Notes: generated from the letters alone by a model not told the origin. A stretch of DNA of 64,000 nt from Nemertoderma westbladi (GCA_032718475.1 JAUCBJ010007134.1:1-64000); one strand, 5' to 3'; positions 1 through 12,212 are shown, numbered from the stretch's first letter. Translations and numbers: made by a program.

Positions 1-836
1 CGATAGGTATAAGGGTGCTACTCCTATCTGCTACCCGAAGGTAGGGGTGGGCGCTACTCATATCTGCTACCCGATAGGTATAAGGGTGGGCGCTACTCCT
101 ATCTGCTACCCGAAGGTATAAGGGTGGGCGCTACTCCTACTACTACTAGGATCGGCATGCTGCATTGCAGCTGCATTTTTAAGAATGCTGTGCCGGCTTG
201 TCAACAAAATTGCACCGCCACAACTCCCTATCACCCATGACATTTGCTAGATCATCCGCATCTTTAAGGCCAGTGTCCTTTAAGATGCGTCTCAAGAAAG
301 TTATGGGCTGTCCACCATGCTTATTCACTATCTGCTACCCGAAGGTATAAGGGTGGGCGCTACTCCTATCTGCTACCCGAAGGTAGGGGTGGGCGCTACT
401 TCTATCTGCTACCCGAAGGTATAAGGGTGGGCGCTACTCCTATCTGCTACCCGAAGGTAGGGGTGGGCGCTACTCCTATCTGCTACCCGAAGGTAGGGGT
501 GGGCGCTACTCCTATCTGCTACCCGAAGGTATAAGGGTGGGCGCTACTCCTATCTGCTACCCGAAGGTATAAGGGTGGGCGCTACTCCTATCTGCTACCC
601 GAAGGTATAAGGGTGGGCGCTACTCCTATCTGCTACCCGAAGGTATAAGGGTGGGCGCTACTCCTATCTGCTACCCGAAGGTAGGGGTGGGCGCTACTCC
701 TATCTGCTACCCGAAGGTATAAGGGTGGGCGCTACTCCTATCTGCTACCCGAAGGTATAAGGGTGGGCGCTACTCCTATCTGCTACCCGAGGGTAGGGGT
801 GGGCGCTACTCCTATCTGCTACCCGAAGGTATAAGG
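1..836. repeat. 36-38 bp SINE-derived minisatellite
   Basis: Tandem units begin CTATCTGCTACCCGAAGGTA and end GGGTGGGCGCTACTC. A two-base indel in the middle (GGTATAAGGG against GGTAGGGG) gives 38- and 36-bp versions. About 17 units lie in two blocks, 1-145 and 331-836, separated by a LINE fragment. The reverse complement of the unit matches the body of the tRNA-derived SINE that follows at 838-991 and of the separate copy near 61.8 kb, so the array looks like local amplification of part of a SINE. The array may continue left of the window. Confidence 0.9.
145..330 (-). pseudogene. LINE ORF2 C-terminal fragment
   Basis: Read on the minus strand this encodes a HGGQP, ILKDTGL, DRELWR series followed by a stop. 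This is the conserved extreme C-terminus of RTE/'craniofacial development protein 2-like' non-LTR retrotransposon ORF2 proteins. Downstream on the same strand, a short 3' UTR ends in repeated TAG triplets (plus-strand CTACTACTACTAG, about 138-151), a typical LINE tail. A diverged copy of the same tail lies at 18200-18480. Only about 60 codons remain, so it is a 5'-truncated dead copy. Confidence 0.65.
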
Positions 837-837
837 G

Positions 838-991
838 TGTGCGCTACTCCTATCCCGTGTTTCGCTAGGTTCGCTCCCAGTAATTCAACTATCGACCCCA
901 TGGGATACAAGACTGAGTGGACACTAGCGGGGCACGAACCTACAACCAATAGATTGCATGCCCGGCACTCAACCAACCGAGCTACCCCGCC
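838..991 (-). mobile_element. tRNA-derived SINE, head and partial body
   Basis: On the minus strand the head starts GGCGGGGTAGCTCGGTTGG, containing an A-box-like TAGCTCGGTTGG. About 45 nt later comes a B-box-like GGTTCGTGCCCC. These are internal RNA polymerase III promoter elements spaced as in a tRNA. The body (ending GGGATAGGAGTAGCGC) runs directly into the minisatellite at 1-836. The copy at 61735-61958 shares head and body, which supports an interspersed SINE family rather than a functional tRNA gene. No convincing cloverleaf was drawn. Confidence 0.75.
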
Positions 992-1675
992 TTCTTTATT
1001 TAACGATAATTTGTTCAGAACGTATTTTTAAGTATATACATATTTAATTATTTAATTTTAATTATACGTATTTAATATTTACACCTACTTGCAATAAGGA
1101 GTGTTTCTTCTTTGAGGACCGCCTATAAATGACGGAACGCCTTTTTCTAACATTTTAGAACGACCCCCCCCCCCCCCCCCCCTACCCCCTTCCCCCACAC
1201 TCTATTTAACATGTCATGTCGACAGTAACTATTCAGTATACGTGGAAAACCAATCGCTTTTTTTTGCGGCAGTTATAAATCACGTTTTACGGTTGACCTA
1301 TGTTATTATTCTACGTTAGATGAAGGTGAAAGTTTCGCACTCAGCCCTCAGCGCAATAATTAACAAGCTATAATGTGATTTACAGCATTTCTGGCAGGAC
1401 ATCATGATTTTACTGACAGGACGTTATGTGTGGAATATTTAATGAGATCCAACTAATGCTATACATGGCCAGGGAATTTCATTTTTTCTATCAGGGAATT
1501 CATGTTAAATTTATCAAATGAGAGAAAAGTCACGAAATTTGATTTTAACAGGACATTGTGTCATAATAAGTGAAAAATACTGAATGTATAAGATTTTCTC
1601 AACAATTTATTTTACTTATAAATGGTTTCTAGCTCCTTCTACATATACCTGTAGTACTTTTACTATTTGTGGATG
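992..1675. other. non-coding AT-rich spacer
   Basis: I see no gene here. A run of 19 C occupies 1164-1182 and is followed by C-rich sequence to about 1200. The rest is AT-rich with stops in all frames. Confidence 0.6.
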
Positions 1676-4600
1676 CACTTCATTCTCTCACTTCATTCTC
1701 TCACTTCATTCTCTCACTTCATTCTCTCACTTCATTCTCTCACTTCATTCTCTCACTTCATTCTCTCACTTTATTCTCTCACTTTATTCTCTCACTTCAT
1801 TCTCTCACTTCATTCTCTCACTTCATTCTCTCACTTCATTCTCTCACTTCATTCTCTCACCTCATTTCTCACTTCATTCTCTCACCTCATTTTCTCACTT
1901 CATTCTCTCACTTCATTCTCTCACTTCATTCTCTCACTTCATTCTCTCACTTCATTCTCTCACTTCATTCTCTCACTTCATTCTCTCACTTCATTCTCTC
2001 ACTTCATTCTCTCACTTCATTCTCTCACTTCATTCTCTCACTTCATTCTCTCACTTCATTCTCTCACTTCATTCTCTCACTTCATTCTCTCACTTCATTC
2101 TCTCACTTCATTCTCTCACTTCATTCTCTCACTTCATTCTCTCACTTCATTCTCTCACTTCATTCTCTCACTTCATTCTCTCACTTCATTCTCTCACTTC
2201 ATTCTCTCACTTCATTCTCTCACTTCATTCTCTCACTTCATTCTCTCACTTCATTCTCTCACTTCATTCTCTCACTTCATTCTCTCACTTCATTCTCTCA
2301 CTTCATTCTCTCACTTCATTCTCTCACTTCATTCTCTCACTTCATTCTCTCACTTCATTCTCTCACTTCATTCTCTCACTTCATTCTCTCACTTCATTCT
2401 CTCACTTCATTCTCTCACTTCATTCTCTCACTTCATTCTCTCACTTCATTCTCTCACTTCATTCTCTCACTTCATTCTCTCACTTCATTCTCTCACTTCA
2501 TTCTCTCACTTCATTCTCTCACTTCATTCTCTCACTTCATTCTCTCACTTCATTCTCTCACTTCATTCTCTCACTTCATTCTCTCACTTCATTCTCTCAC
2601 TTCATTCTCTCACTTCATTCTCTCACTTCATTCTCTCACTTCATTCTCTCACTTCATTCTCTCACTTCATTCTCTCACTTCATTCTCTCACTTCATTCTC
2701 TCACTTCATTCTCTCACTTCATTCTCTCACTTCATTCTCTCACTTCATTCTCTCACTTCATTCTCTCACTTCATTCTCTCACTTCATTCTCTCACTTCAT
2801 TCTCTCACTTCATTCTCTCACTTCATTCTCTCACTTCATTCTCTCACTTCATTCTCTCACTTCATTCTCTCACTTCATTCTCTCACTTCATTCTCTCACT
2901 TCATTCTCTCACTTCATTCTCTCACTTCATTCTCTCACTTCATTCTCTCACTTCATTCTCTCACTTCATTCTCTCACTTCATTCTCTCACTTCATTCTCT
3001 CACTTCATTCTCTCACTTCATTCTCTCACTTCATTCTCTCACTTCATTCTCTCACTTCATTCTCTCACTTCATTCTCTCACTTCATTCTCTCACTTCATT
3101 CTCTCACTTCATTCTCTCACTTCATTCTCTCACTTCATTCTCTCACTTCATTCTCTCACTTCATTCTCTCACTTCATTCTCTCACTTCATTCTCTCACTT
3201 CATTCTCTCACTTCATTCTCTCACTTCATTCTCTCACTTCATTCTCTCACTTCATTCTCTCACTTCATTCTCTCACTTCATTCTCTCACTTCATTCTCTC
3301 ACTTCATTCTCTCACTTCATTCTCTCACTTCATTCTCTCACTTCATTCTCTCACTTCATTCTCTCACTTCATTCTCTCACTTCATTCTCTCACTTCATTC
3401 TCTCACTTCATTCTCTCACTTCATTCTCTCACTTCATTCTCTCACTTCATTCTCTCACTTCATTCTCTCACTTCATTCTCTCACTTCATTCTCTCACTTC
3501 ATTCTCTCACTTCATTCTCTCACTTCATTCTCTCACTTCATTCTCTCACTTCATTCTCTCACTTCATTCTCTCACTTCATTCTCTCACTTCATTCTCTCA
3601 CTTCATTCTCTCACTTCATTCTCTCACTTCATTCTCTCACTTCATTCTCTCACTTCATTCTCTCACTTCATTCTCTCACTTCATTCTCTCACTTCATTCT
3701 CTCACTTCATTCTCTCACTTCATTCTCTCACTTCATTCTCTCACTTCATTCTCTCACTTCATTCTCTCACTTCATTCTCTCACTTCATTCTCTCACTTCA
3801 TTCTCTCACTTCATTCTCTCACTTCATTCTCTCACTTCATTCTCTCACTTCATTCTCTCACTTCATTCTCTCACTTCATTCTCTCACTTCATTCTCTCAC
3901 TTCATTCTCTCACTTCATTCTCTCACTTCATTCTCTCACTTCATTCTCTCACTTCATTCTCTCACTTCATTCTCTCACTTCATTCTCTCACTTCATTCTC
4001 TCACTTCATTCTCTCACTTCATTCTCTCACTTCATTCTCTCACTTCATTCTCTCACTTCATTCTCTCACTTCATTCTCTCACTTCATTCTCTCACTTCAT
4101 TCTCTCACTTCATTCTCTCACTTCATTCTCTCACTTCATTCTCTCACTTCATTCTCTCACTTCATTCTCTCACTTCATTCTCTCACTTCATTCTCTCACT
4201 TCATTCTCTCACTTCATTCTCTCACTTCATTCTCTCACTTCATTCTCTCACTTCATTCTCTCACTTCATTCTCTCACTTCATTCTCTCACTTCATTCTCT
4301 CACTTCATTCTCTCACTTCATTCTCTCACTTCATTCTCTCACTTCATTCTCTCACTTCATTCTCTCACTTCATTCTCTCACTTCATTCTCTCACTTCATT
4401 CTCTCACTTCATTCTCTCACTTCATTCTCTCACTTCATTCTCTCACTTCATTCTCTCACTTCATTCTCTCACTTCATTCTCTCACTTCATTCTCTCACTT
4501 CATTCTCTCACTTCATTCTCTCACTTCATTCTCTCACTTCATTCTCTCACTTCATTCTCTCACTTCATTCTCTCACTTCATTCTCTCACTTCATTCTCTC

Positions 4601-7217
4601 ACTTCATTCTCTCACTTCATTCTCTCACTTCATTCTCTCACTTCATTCTCTCACTTCATTCTCTCACTTCATTCTCTCACTTCATTCTCTCACTTCATTC
4701 TCTCACTTCATTCTCTCACTTCATTCTCTCACTTCATTCTCTCACTTCATTCTCTCACTTCATTCTCTCACTTCATTCTCTCACTTCATTCTCTCACTTC
4801 ATTCTCTCACTTCATTCTCTCACTTCATTCTCTCACTTCATTCTCTCACTTCATTCTCTCACTTCATTCTCTCACTTCATTCTCTCACTTCATTCTCTCA
4901 CTTCATTCTCTCACTTCATTCTCTCACTTCATTCTCTCACTTCATTCTCTCACTTCATTCTCTCACTTCATTCTCTCACTTCATTCTCTCACTTCATTCT
5001 CTCACTTCATTCTCTCACTTCATTCTCTCACTTCATTCTCTCACTTCATTCTCTCACTTCATTCTCTCACTTCATTCTCTCACTTCATTCTCTCACTTCA
5101 TTCTCTCACTTCATTCTCTCACTTCATTCTCTCACTTCATTCTCTCACTTCATTCTCTCACTTCATTCTCTCACTTCATTCTCTCACTTCATTCTCTCAC
5201 TTCATTCTCTCACTTCATTCTCTCACTTCATTCTCTCACTTCATTCTCTCACTTCATTCTCTCACTTCATTCTCTCACTTCATTCTCTCACTTCATTCTC
5301 TCACTTCATTCTCTCACTTCATTCTCTCACTTCATTCTCTCACTTCATTCTCTCACTTCATTCTCTCACTTCATTCTCTCACTTCATTCTCTCACTTCAT
5401 TCTCTCACTTCATTCTCTCACTTCATTCTCTCACTTCATTCTCTCACTTCATTCTCTCACTTCATTCTCTCACTTCATTCTCTCACTTCATTCTCTCACT
5501 TCATTCTCTCACTTCATTCTCTCACTTCATTCTCTCACTTCATTCTCTCACTTCATTCTCTCACTTCATTCTCTCACTTCATTCTCTCACTTCATTCTCT
5601 CACTTCATTCTCTCACTTCATTCTCTCACTTCATTCTCTCACTTCATTCTCTCACTTCATTCTCTCACTTCATTCTCTCACTTCATTCTCTCACTTCATT
5701 CTCTCACTTCATTCTCTCACTTCATTCTCTCACTTCATTCTCTCACTTCATTCTCTCACTTCATTCTCTCACTTCATTCTCTCACTTCATTCTCTCACTT
5801 CATTCTCTCACTTCATTCTCTCACTTCATTCTCTCACTTCATTCTCTCACTTCATTCTCTCACTTCATTCTCTCACTTCATTCTCTCACTTCATTCTCTC
5901 ACTTCATTCTCTCACTTCATTCTCTCACTTCATTCTCTCACTTCATTCTCTCACTTCATTCTCTCACTTCATTCTCTCACTTCATTCTCTCACTTCATTC
6001 TCTCACTTCATTCTCTCACTTCATTCTCTCACTTCATTCTCTCACTTCATTCTCTCACTTCATTCTCTCACTTCATTCTCTCACTTCATTCTCTCACTTC
6101 ATTCTCTCACTTCATTCTCTCACTTCATTCTCTCACTTCATTCTCTCACTTCATTCTCTCACTTCATTCTCTCACTTCATTCTCTCACTTCATTCTCTCA
6201 CTTCATTCTCTCACTTCATTCTCTCACTTCATTCTCTCACTTCATTCTCTCACTTCATTCTCTCACTTCATTCTCTCACTTCATTCTCTCACTTCATTCT
6301 CTCACTTCATTCTCTCACTTCATTCTCTCACTTCATTCTCTCACTTCATTCTCTCACTTCATTCTCTCACTTCATTCTCTCACTTCATTCTCTCACTTCA
6401 TTCTCTCACTTCATTCTCTCACTTCATTCTCTCACTTCATTCTCTCACTTCATTCTCTCACTTCATTCTCTCACTTCATTCTCTCACTTCATTCTCTCAC
6501 TTCATTCTCTCACTTCATTCTCTCACTTCATTCTCTCACTTCATTCTCTCACTTCATTCTCTCACTTCATTCTCTCACTTCATTCTCTCACTTCATTCTC
6601 TCACTTCATTCTCTCACTTCATTCTCTCACTTCATTCTCTCACTTCATTCTCTCACTTCATTCTCTCACTTCATTCTCTCACTTCATTCTCTCACTTCAT
6701 TCTCTCACTTCATTCTCTCACTTCATTCTCTCACTTCATTCTCTCACTTCATTCTCTCACTTCATTCTCTCACTTCATTCTCTCACTTCATTCTCTCACT
6801 TCATTCTCTCACTTCATTCTCTCACTTCATTCTCTCACTTCATTCTCTCACTTCATTCTCTCACTTCATTCTCTCACTTCATTCTCTCACTTCATTCTCT
6901 CACTTCATTCTCTCACTTCATTCTCTCACTTCATTCTCTCACTTCATTCTCTCACTTCATTCTCTCACTTCATTCTCTCACTTCATTCTCTCACTTCATT
7001 CTCTCACTTCATTCTCTCACTTCATTCTCTCACTTCATTCTCTCACTTCATTCTCTCACTTCATTCTCTCACTTCATTCTCTCACTTCATTCTCTCACTT
7101 CATTCTCTCACTTCATTCTCTCACTTCATTCTCTCACTTCATTCTCTCACTTCATTCTCTCACTTCATTCTCTCACTTTATTCTCTCACTTCGTTCTCTC
7201 ACTTCGGTCTCTCATTT
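1676..7217. repeat. 13-bp satellite, about 426 copies
   Basis: The unit TTCATTCTCTCAC is repeated for 5.5 kb. From about 1900 to 7170 I see no variant copies. Variants are confined to the edges (TTTATTCTCTCAC and a CCTCATTTCTCAC unit on the left; TTCGTTCTC and TTCGGTCTC on the right). Homogeneous core and decayed edges are what unequal crossover or replication slippage produces. Because 13 is not a multiple of 3 and the unit contains no stop in any plus frame, all three plus frames stay open for about 1,880 codons. These are artefacts, not proteins. The plus strand is pyrimidine-rich (10 of 13 bases). Confidence 0.98.
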
Positions 7218-7524
7218 GTCGTCATGTTGTTGTGACAGTTTGCCGATATCTTGACAAAGGGAAGAAACTAAGTTCAACTCAGGGAAAATATAACTGGAAT
7301 ATATAATGGCAAACTTGTGCTCTAGTTAGTTTCCCATATAATATGTTTGACAAAGCACGTTACAGTAACTTTATGTTGGTGTGAGGGTCCAGATTCCACA
7401 TTGATTCTGATTTTAATTTCAAATTTTTCCCCGTATTATTTAATTCTTAAATGGAAGAACAAAAATATAAATCGTTTGAAAGAATAAGGTCGTGGTAATG
7501 TGGGGGGATACAAAATTAATGAAG
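7218..7524. other. non-coding spacer
   Basis: AT-rich sequence between the 13-bp satellite and the fold-back element. I see no gene or clear signal. Confidence 0.5.
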
Positions 7525-7826
7525 TGAAGGTCTCTCCCACAAACCGAAAAAACTGAAGTAATTACGATCTTTCTGCCTCAAGTATAGGCCATCTTCAGGT
7601 AAATATAATATTCGTGCTTCTGATATTTTTGTTTTAAATTCATTGTATTTTCCTAGTTAAACATTTCTCTTTCATTAAAATTTTCCTAGTTATTTTGGTG
7701 GTAAATTTAAATCACTATTGTGGCTGTAACTGTAACCAGAACCCTGATTGTAACATTCATTATTATATTTACCTGAAGAAGGCCTCTACTTGAGGCAGGT
7801 TTTTCTGTTTTTGGGAGAGACCTTCA
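7525..7826. mobile_element. fold-back / MITE-like element
   Basis: The left arm (7525-7609) starts TGAAGGTCTCTCCCA. The right arm (7762-7826) is its reverse complement, ending TGGGAGAGACCTTCA. The arms match closely through AGGCC and CTTCAGGTAAATATAAT, except for about 20 extra bases in the left arm. The 150-bp centre has no open frame. Long terminal inverted repeats around a short non-coding centre fit a non-autonomous DNA transposon. I could not find a convincing target-site duplication. Confidence 0.7.
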
Positions 7827-8866
7827 ATTCTTCAATAAAAATATAAATATTGATAATTTATTTAAATATATTTTTAATATAATGTTGTCCTGTACATTGA
7901 ATTTTGCTTCATATCTGCCGAACTGTTAGTGATTTAATTTCTCTAATACTATCATCTTTCTTTGTACTGTTTCTTATCTCTAATATTTACGATAATATTA
8001 ACAATGTGATGCAAAGATATTTCCTTAACAGTTGAATAAAACATAATTTATAAAATACAGCAGTTATTTAGGGATATATTATATGACGTAGGAGTGATTA
8101 TATAAAAACAGTTGGTGATCTGAAATCCTTTTTCTTATGATTGTGGGTTTTCCAACATAGTTGTGCAGTTGTTTCGGTCAGACTGACAAAAGGGACCGAG
8201 TCAAAGATTATTTCTGCATCGTCAAATTTTCAAGACCTATGATTGAGCTTTTCTGACTTTTTTTTCTTTCTTCTCCTCAATAATTGAATAGCCTCAGTGG
8301 ATAGTTCTCTTTATGTATTTTACGGATACTGTTTTAATCTTTTTAAACGATTTTATTGACGGATAATTACAATCAATTTTTACTCTTCATATTTAATCTC
8401 AAACATATAACATAACACTCAAGAATTTTAATCCGTTTTATTTTTAGCTGCACTGTGTTGTTTGCAGAGCCCATTTCACTTGTAATAAGTATTTTCACAA
8501 TTCACTGTTGATTTCAATACCGCTCACCGGCATTCCAATACCGAATTGGGGTTCCTATCGAATTATGAATAATACAATATGTTAACCTTTCTTTCACAAC
8601 AATAGCACGCCCTTAATTCGTCTTTTTACAATGTGATTTAACTGTTAATGTTTGCTGTAAATTTTATTGATCGTATTGTCGGCTAGACCGAATTAAACAG
8701 TATTATTATTAGTTTCATGTCGTTTTCAACTTATAGGATATTAAAAATAATTAAGAAAAACTATAGAGGTATTCGTAGCCAGCGTGTGCTTGGTAGTGGT
8801 TGAAAGTTATAACTCTTATATTTTTTGTTAATATGAATAAATCTAGCTTTTTCTTAGGGCCATTCG
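7827..8866. other. non-coding AT-rich spacer
   Basis: About 1 kb of AT-rich sequence with dense stop codons. I see no exon, RNA gene or repeat. Confidence 0.5.
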
Positions 8867-9039
8867 CCCAATCACGTTCTCCTTGACTGCCCGCTGACAC
8901 AACCAATCAGAGACCGTTACCCCAATCACGTTCTCCTTGACTGCCCGCTGACACAACCAATCAGAGACCGTTACCCCAATCACGTTCTCCTTGACTGCCC
9001 GCTGACACAACCAATCAGAGACCGTTACCCCAATCACAA
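8867..9039. repeat. 54-bp tandem repeat with CCAAT boxes
   Basis: Three exact or near-exact 54-bp units (8867-8920, 8921-8974, 8975-9028) are followed by a partial fourth. Each unit starts CCCAATCACGTTCTC and contains ACCAATCAGAG 34 bases later, so there are two CCAAT pentamers per unit and seven in 173 bp. CCAAT is the core recognised by NF-Y. No gene start is visible within 200 bp, so a regulatory role is only possible. The open minus-strand frame through it is a repeat by-product. Confidence 0.9.
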
Positions 9040-9806
9040 AAAAAGTTTACATGTTTGTGTATGAAGTAATGAAGTATTAGATTTCTTTAAGTAAGTTATT
9101 TAAACATTATGCTACACATAATTTAGGATCCATTATAATATTTTTATCACGAAATTTACGAAAAATGTATTGACAATTATGTTTTGGACAGTAAAAGTGA
9201 AACTATGTAATGTTACCGTGCCGTGTTTATGTTTATACTTATTGATGTCGTTAATTATATTTTCTTATTGTGTTCAATATCTTACATTACTTTACTGCCA
9301 ATGAACACTACTAGACCTACATGCTTGACCACATACTTGACCTGCCTACCTATATCCTCTGGGGATAAGACTGCAAAATATACTGCAAATACGAAAAAAT
9401 TGATGAAATTTTTTAATTTATTGAATAAGCCCTACATACCTTTAAATTCAGATGCACTATAAATTCTTGTTATAAAATTCGAATTAAATAATACACTTTT
9501 TAAATTAAATTTTTATATGCGATTTCATTCCACACCGGTTTTGGCGTGGATTAACATATTGTCTCACGGGAAACGCTTTACAATTAAACGAAGCGCGATA
9601 AGCAATTAATTTGACCCGAAACGAGTACAACGGTAAGGAATAGATTAAGGGATTAAATCTAATCTCATATTCCTCCGGGGTTATTCTGAAACAGATTTGT
9701 ACGTTGAGTAGGGCCATGAGAGTTACAAATCCAACCAAATTGTTCAAAATATGTCCAATTTTATTCCACAGAATTGCATTTGTAATCGTTTATAACGGAC
9801 GTCTTA
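9040..9806. other. spacer, no supported gene
   Basis: AT-rich. A minus-strand open frame at 9505-9747 (80 codons) begins with a hydrophobic stretch, but it matches nothing I know and has no splice or promoter support, so I do not call it. Confidence 0.4.
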
Positions 9807-11328
9807 CAGAGCCGGATCAAGCCTGGTGGGGGAGGGGGGGGGGGGGGGGGGGGCTGTGCACATGATTGGTGGGGACCCCTGATCGATCAGAGATAGAGAG
9901 ATATATTTAGATTTAAACGATTATTATAATAAAACAAAGAATAATACAAAAAAATAATCAAACCAGTATACGTATAGTACTTTATTTAGAAAACAACTTT
10001 ACGAGCCTTGCGAGACGCACAGTCGTGTATAATATCATTAAAGTCCGTTTCTCTTAGAATGTCATAGTTTGATGACAAGCACACAAGGCTAGTTAGCCGC
10101 ATCTGGCTCATTGTAGATCGAAGACGATTCAAAATTAATTTCAGTTTTGAAAACGAACGTTCTCCACTGCAGTTAGCAATCATGAGGACCAGGTACATTT
10201 GCAAAATAGTTGCGACGTTAGGAAATGAAGAGATCAAGTTATTATGATACAACAGTCCATAATGGAAATTCTCAACTGAATTATTCTGTTCTTTGAAGTC
10301 AGCATTGTAAGACTTTGTGAACTGGCCAAACTGATGCACCTCCTCCGCAACAGTATTAGCGTCGTCAACATCCCGAGGAAACTCTGCAGTGAGGTTTTCA
10401 GCTTTGTGCTTTAGCTCCACTTTTGACATGTCCTGTAGAGTGCGCCAGAACCCAAACAATGAGGCCATATGTTGGTAGGCGGCCAGACGTTTCTTTAGTT
10501 CATCAGACAGAGAAATCCTTACAGGCTCGTATCTCGACCTGCGAAAGTTCTGCTGGACAACATTAGGTGTAGCAACAGATTCAGCCTGAGCCAGATCACG
10601 CTTTGCCATCTGATCGACTGCTGACTGTGGGTCACCAAGGCGGACGTTTGGTCGGCGGACACGATGAACACGATGCGCCTCTGCCTCAGTCACTCACACA
10701 AGCTCTGCACCTCGGCACTGGTAGTCCTCGAAAGATCGGGTGTTAAATTTGGAATCAACGAGACCTTGCAAGCCGTGCAGTGCAGCCACAGCTGTGTTAA
10801 GATCCATATGAGGATCCTACAAAAGTTTGTTTGTTTTGTTGAAACTTTGCAGCAATTCATTCAAAAATGCAGCATAAAACCCGAAATCAAAAGTCAACTG
10901 ATCCTAGATTTCTGCTAAGTCCGACTGCCGTCTGACGTACCACAGGCTTCTGATCGGCATTTGCAGTCATTTCGTTCAATATTGTTAACAAATCCACCAT
11001 AGCCAGCCACAAGAACCTTAAGAGAGTCTGCACGGCATGACCAACGGGTGTCACTGAGATCTTTGGGAGCCATTGGGACCAGTTGCTTAAGTCGCTCAAA
11101 TCTAGTTGTAGAACCTGGTGTATAGGTGTATACTGCCTGTACATACAGTACTAAAGAATGAGACTGCTGCAGTGCAGCACTCTGCAGCATTGCATTACAG
11201 CTGCGCATTGGGTAATCAGGCACTGACGTCTTATTAATCAAGATTGGAATTGATTCCTCAAATATGTTGAAGGAGGTGAAACAAAGGCAACTTGTATAAT
11301 TTTCCTCTCTCTCTCGCAAGTTATTCAC
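9807..11328 (-). mobile_element. hAT-family DNA transposon remnant
   Basis: The element encodes a broken transposase on the minus strand. Its downstream end is marked by CAGAGCCGGAT at 9807-9817, close to the CAGGGCCGGAT-type terminus of many animal hAT elements, followed by a run of 20 G at 9834-9853. I could not find the opposite terminal inverted repeat above 11328, so the copy is probably 5'-truncated. It lies 0.8 kb upstream of the SRPRA exon, so it may be intronic. Confidence 0.7.
9986..11328 (-). pseudogene. hAT transposase (ZMYM1-like), degenerate
   Basis: Read from 11328 downward, the first part carries a TRFERL...LSDTRW motif characteristic of hAT transposases of the ZMYM1/'52 kDa repressor of PKR inhibitor' group. 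A one-base frameshift near 10970 moves the frame into the EMTANADQKP segment. In-frame TAG (near 10818) and TGA (10694-10696) stops follow. The last 235 codons (9986-10693) are open and end in the hAT C-terminal dimerisation region, with the NCSGERSFSKL motif followed by LRSTM and RL. This transposase type cuts and pastes DNA with a split RNase H-like core. At least three disabling lesions make this copy inactive. Confidence 0.88.
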
Positions 11329-12108
11329 ACTTGTAATAAGGCCAACACAAATATAAGTTTCTTAAATTTAGTTAATTGTTTTATTTCAGTTAATAATGAT
11401 AATTTATTATTATCTTAAATATAAATAAAATTAATTTTTAAATATTTTGTTAAAATTGTAATGCTACTACTTGTAATATGGTAATCTTAATAAATGTACT
11501 TTCATTTTGTGTATTTAATTTCAAATTCACATTTCTTATCGCGTAAAACTAATTATTCCGTCACAAAGTCGTCCCTATTACCAAAGGGATTAGGGGAATG
11601 TGGCGTGGCCACTTCTTACCGCAGCTAATTTCCCCGCACTAGACAAAACCCAGTCCACTTACTTGAAAGGAGTCCCCGCGGGCCGTAAAACAAGTTAAAA
11701 ATAGCTAATCCAAGGACTACGCGACGGTGTAATCATGTAGTCAATTATATTAATGAATGAATGGCTTCTCTTATCGCCCCACAGGAGTTCTATTTCTAAT
11801 AGATTTACACGATCTCTCCTCCTTCCTCACTGTCGGTGATGCTACTCTGTACCACTTACACAGTTGCCATGGCAATTACTATATCCTTATCGCACTGGGC
11901 CACCTCTGACAGACACCACTAGGGGGTACTTTGTTCCGTTCCGTTTCGTTCTGCTAATTGAGCATGGTTTGCTAGACGTTTGGAATTATTGCAAGATGAT
12001 TTTTTGCGGTTTTATTTGCCAATTTTACTTCTGAGGTTTGGCAGTTAAATGTACAATTTTTTAGGAAAGTGTTTTTTTACTTTAATACCGGTTAATTCTT
12101 TTGTTTAG
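11329..12108. other. non-coding, probable SRPRA intron
   Basis: No exon recognised. A CTCF-like core, CCACTAGGGGGTAC, lies at 11916-11929. A pyrimidine-rich tract ending TTTTGTTTAG just before 12109 is the 3' splice site of the next feature. Confidence 0.5.
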
Positions 12109-12212
12109 AATTCTCATTGCCGCCTGCGATACATTCCGAGCTGGTGCTGTAGAACAGCTGAGAACTCACGTACGCCATCTCAACGCACTCCATCCTGCCT
12201 CAGCACACCAAG
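12109..12212 (+). CDS. SRPRA: signal recognition particle receptor alpha, one internal exon
   Basis: The 104-nt exon is flanked by TTTTGTTTAG on the left and GGTGAGTCT on the right. Its frame (first base is codon position 3; ends after one base of a codon) encodes ILIAACDTFRAGAVEQLRTH followed by VRHLNALHP. This is the region of the SRP-receptor alpha GTPase that contains the DTFRAGA motif. The CDTFRAGAVEQLRTH plus LNALHP combination separates it from SRP54 (ADTFRAGAFDQL) and bacterial FtsY (GDTFRAAAVEQL). The protein docks SRP-ribosome complexes at the ER membrane through paired GTPases. No upstream (P-loop) or downstream (VDTAGR) exon was found in the window, so flanking introns are long or this is an isolated fragment. 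The short length hides it from simple ORF searches. Confidence 0.88.

Noticed and set aside
1584-7306. Three overlapping ORFs of about 1,880 codons
   Set aside because: All are readings of the 13-bp satellite, which lacks stops in every plus frame; the peptide is the same 13-residue repeat in each.
9505-9747. 80-codon minus ORF with a hydrophobic N-terminus
   Set aside because: No family, splice or promoter support; a chance frame is plausible.
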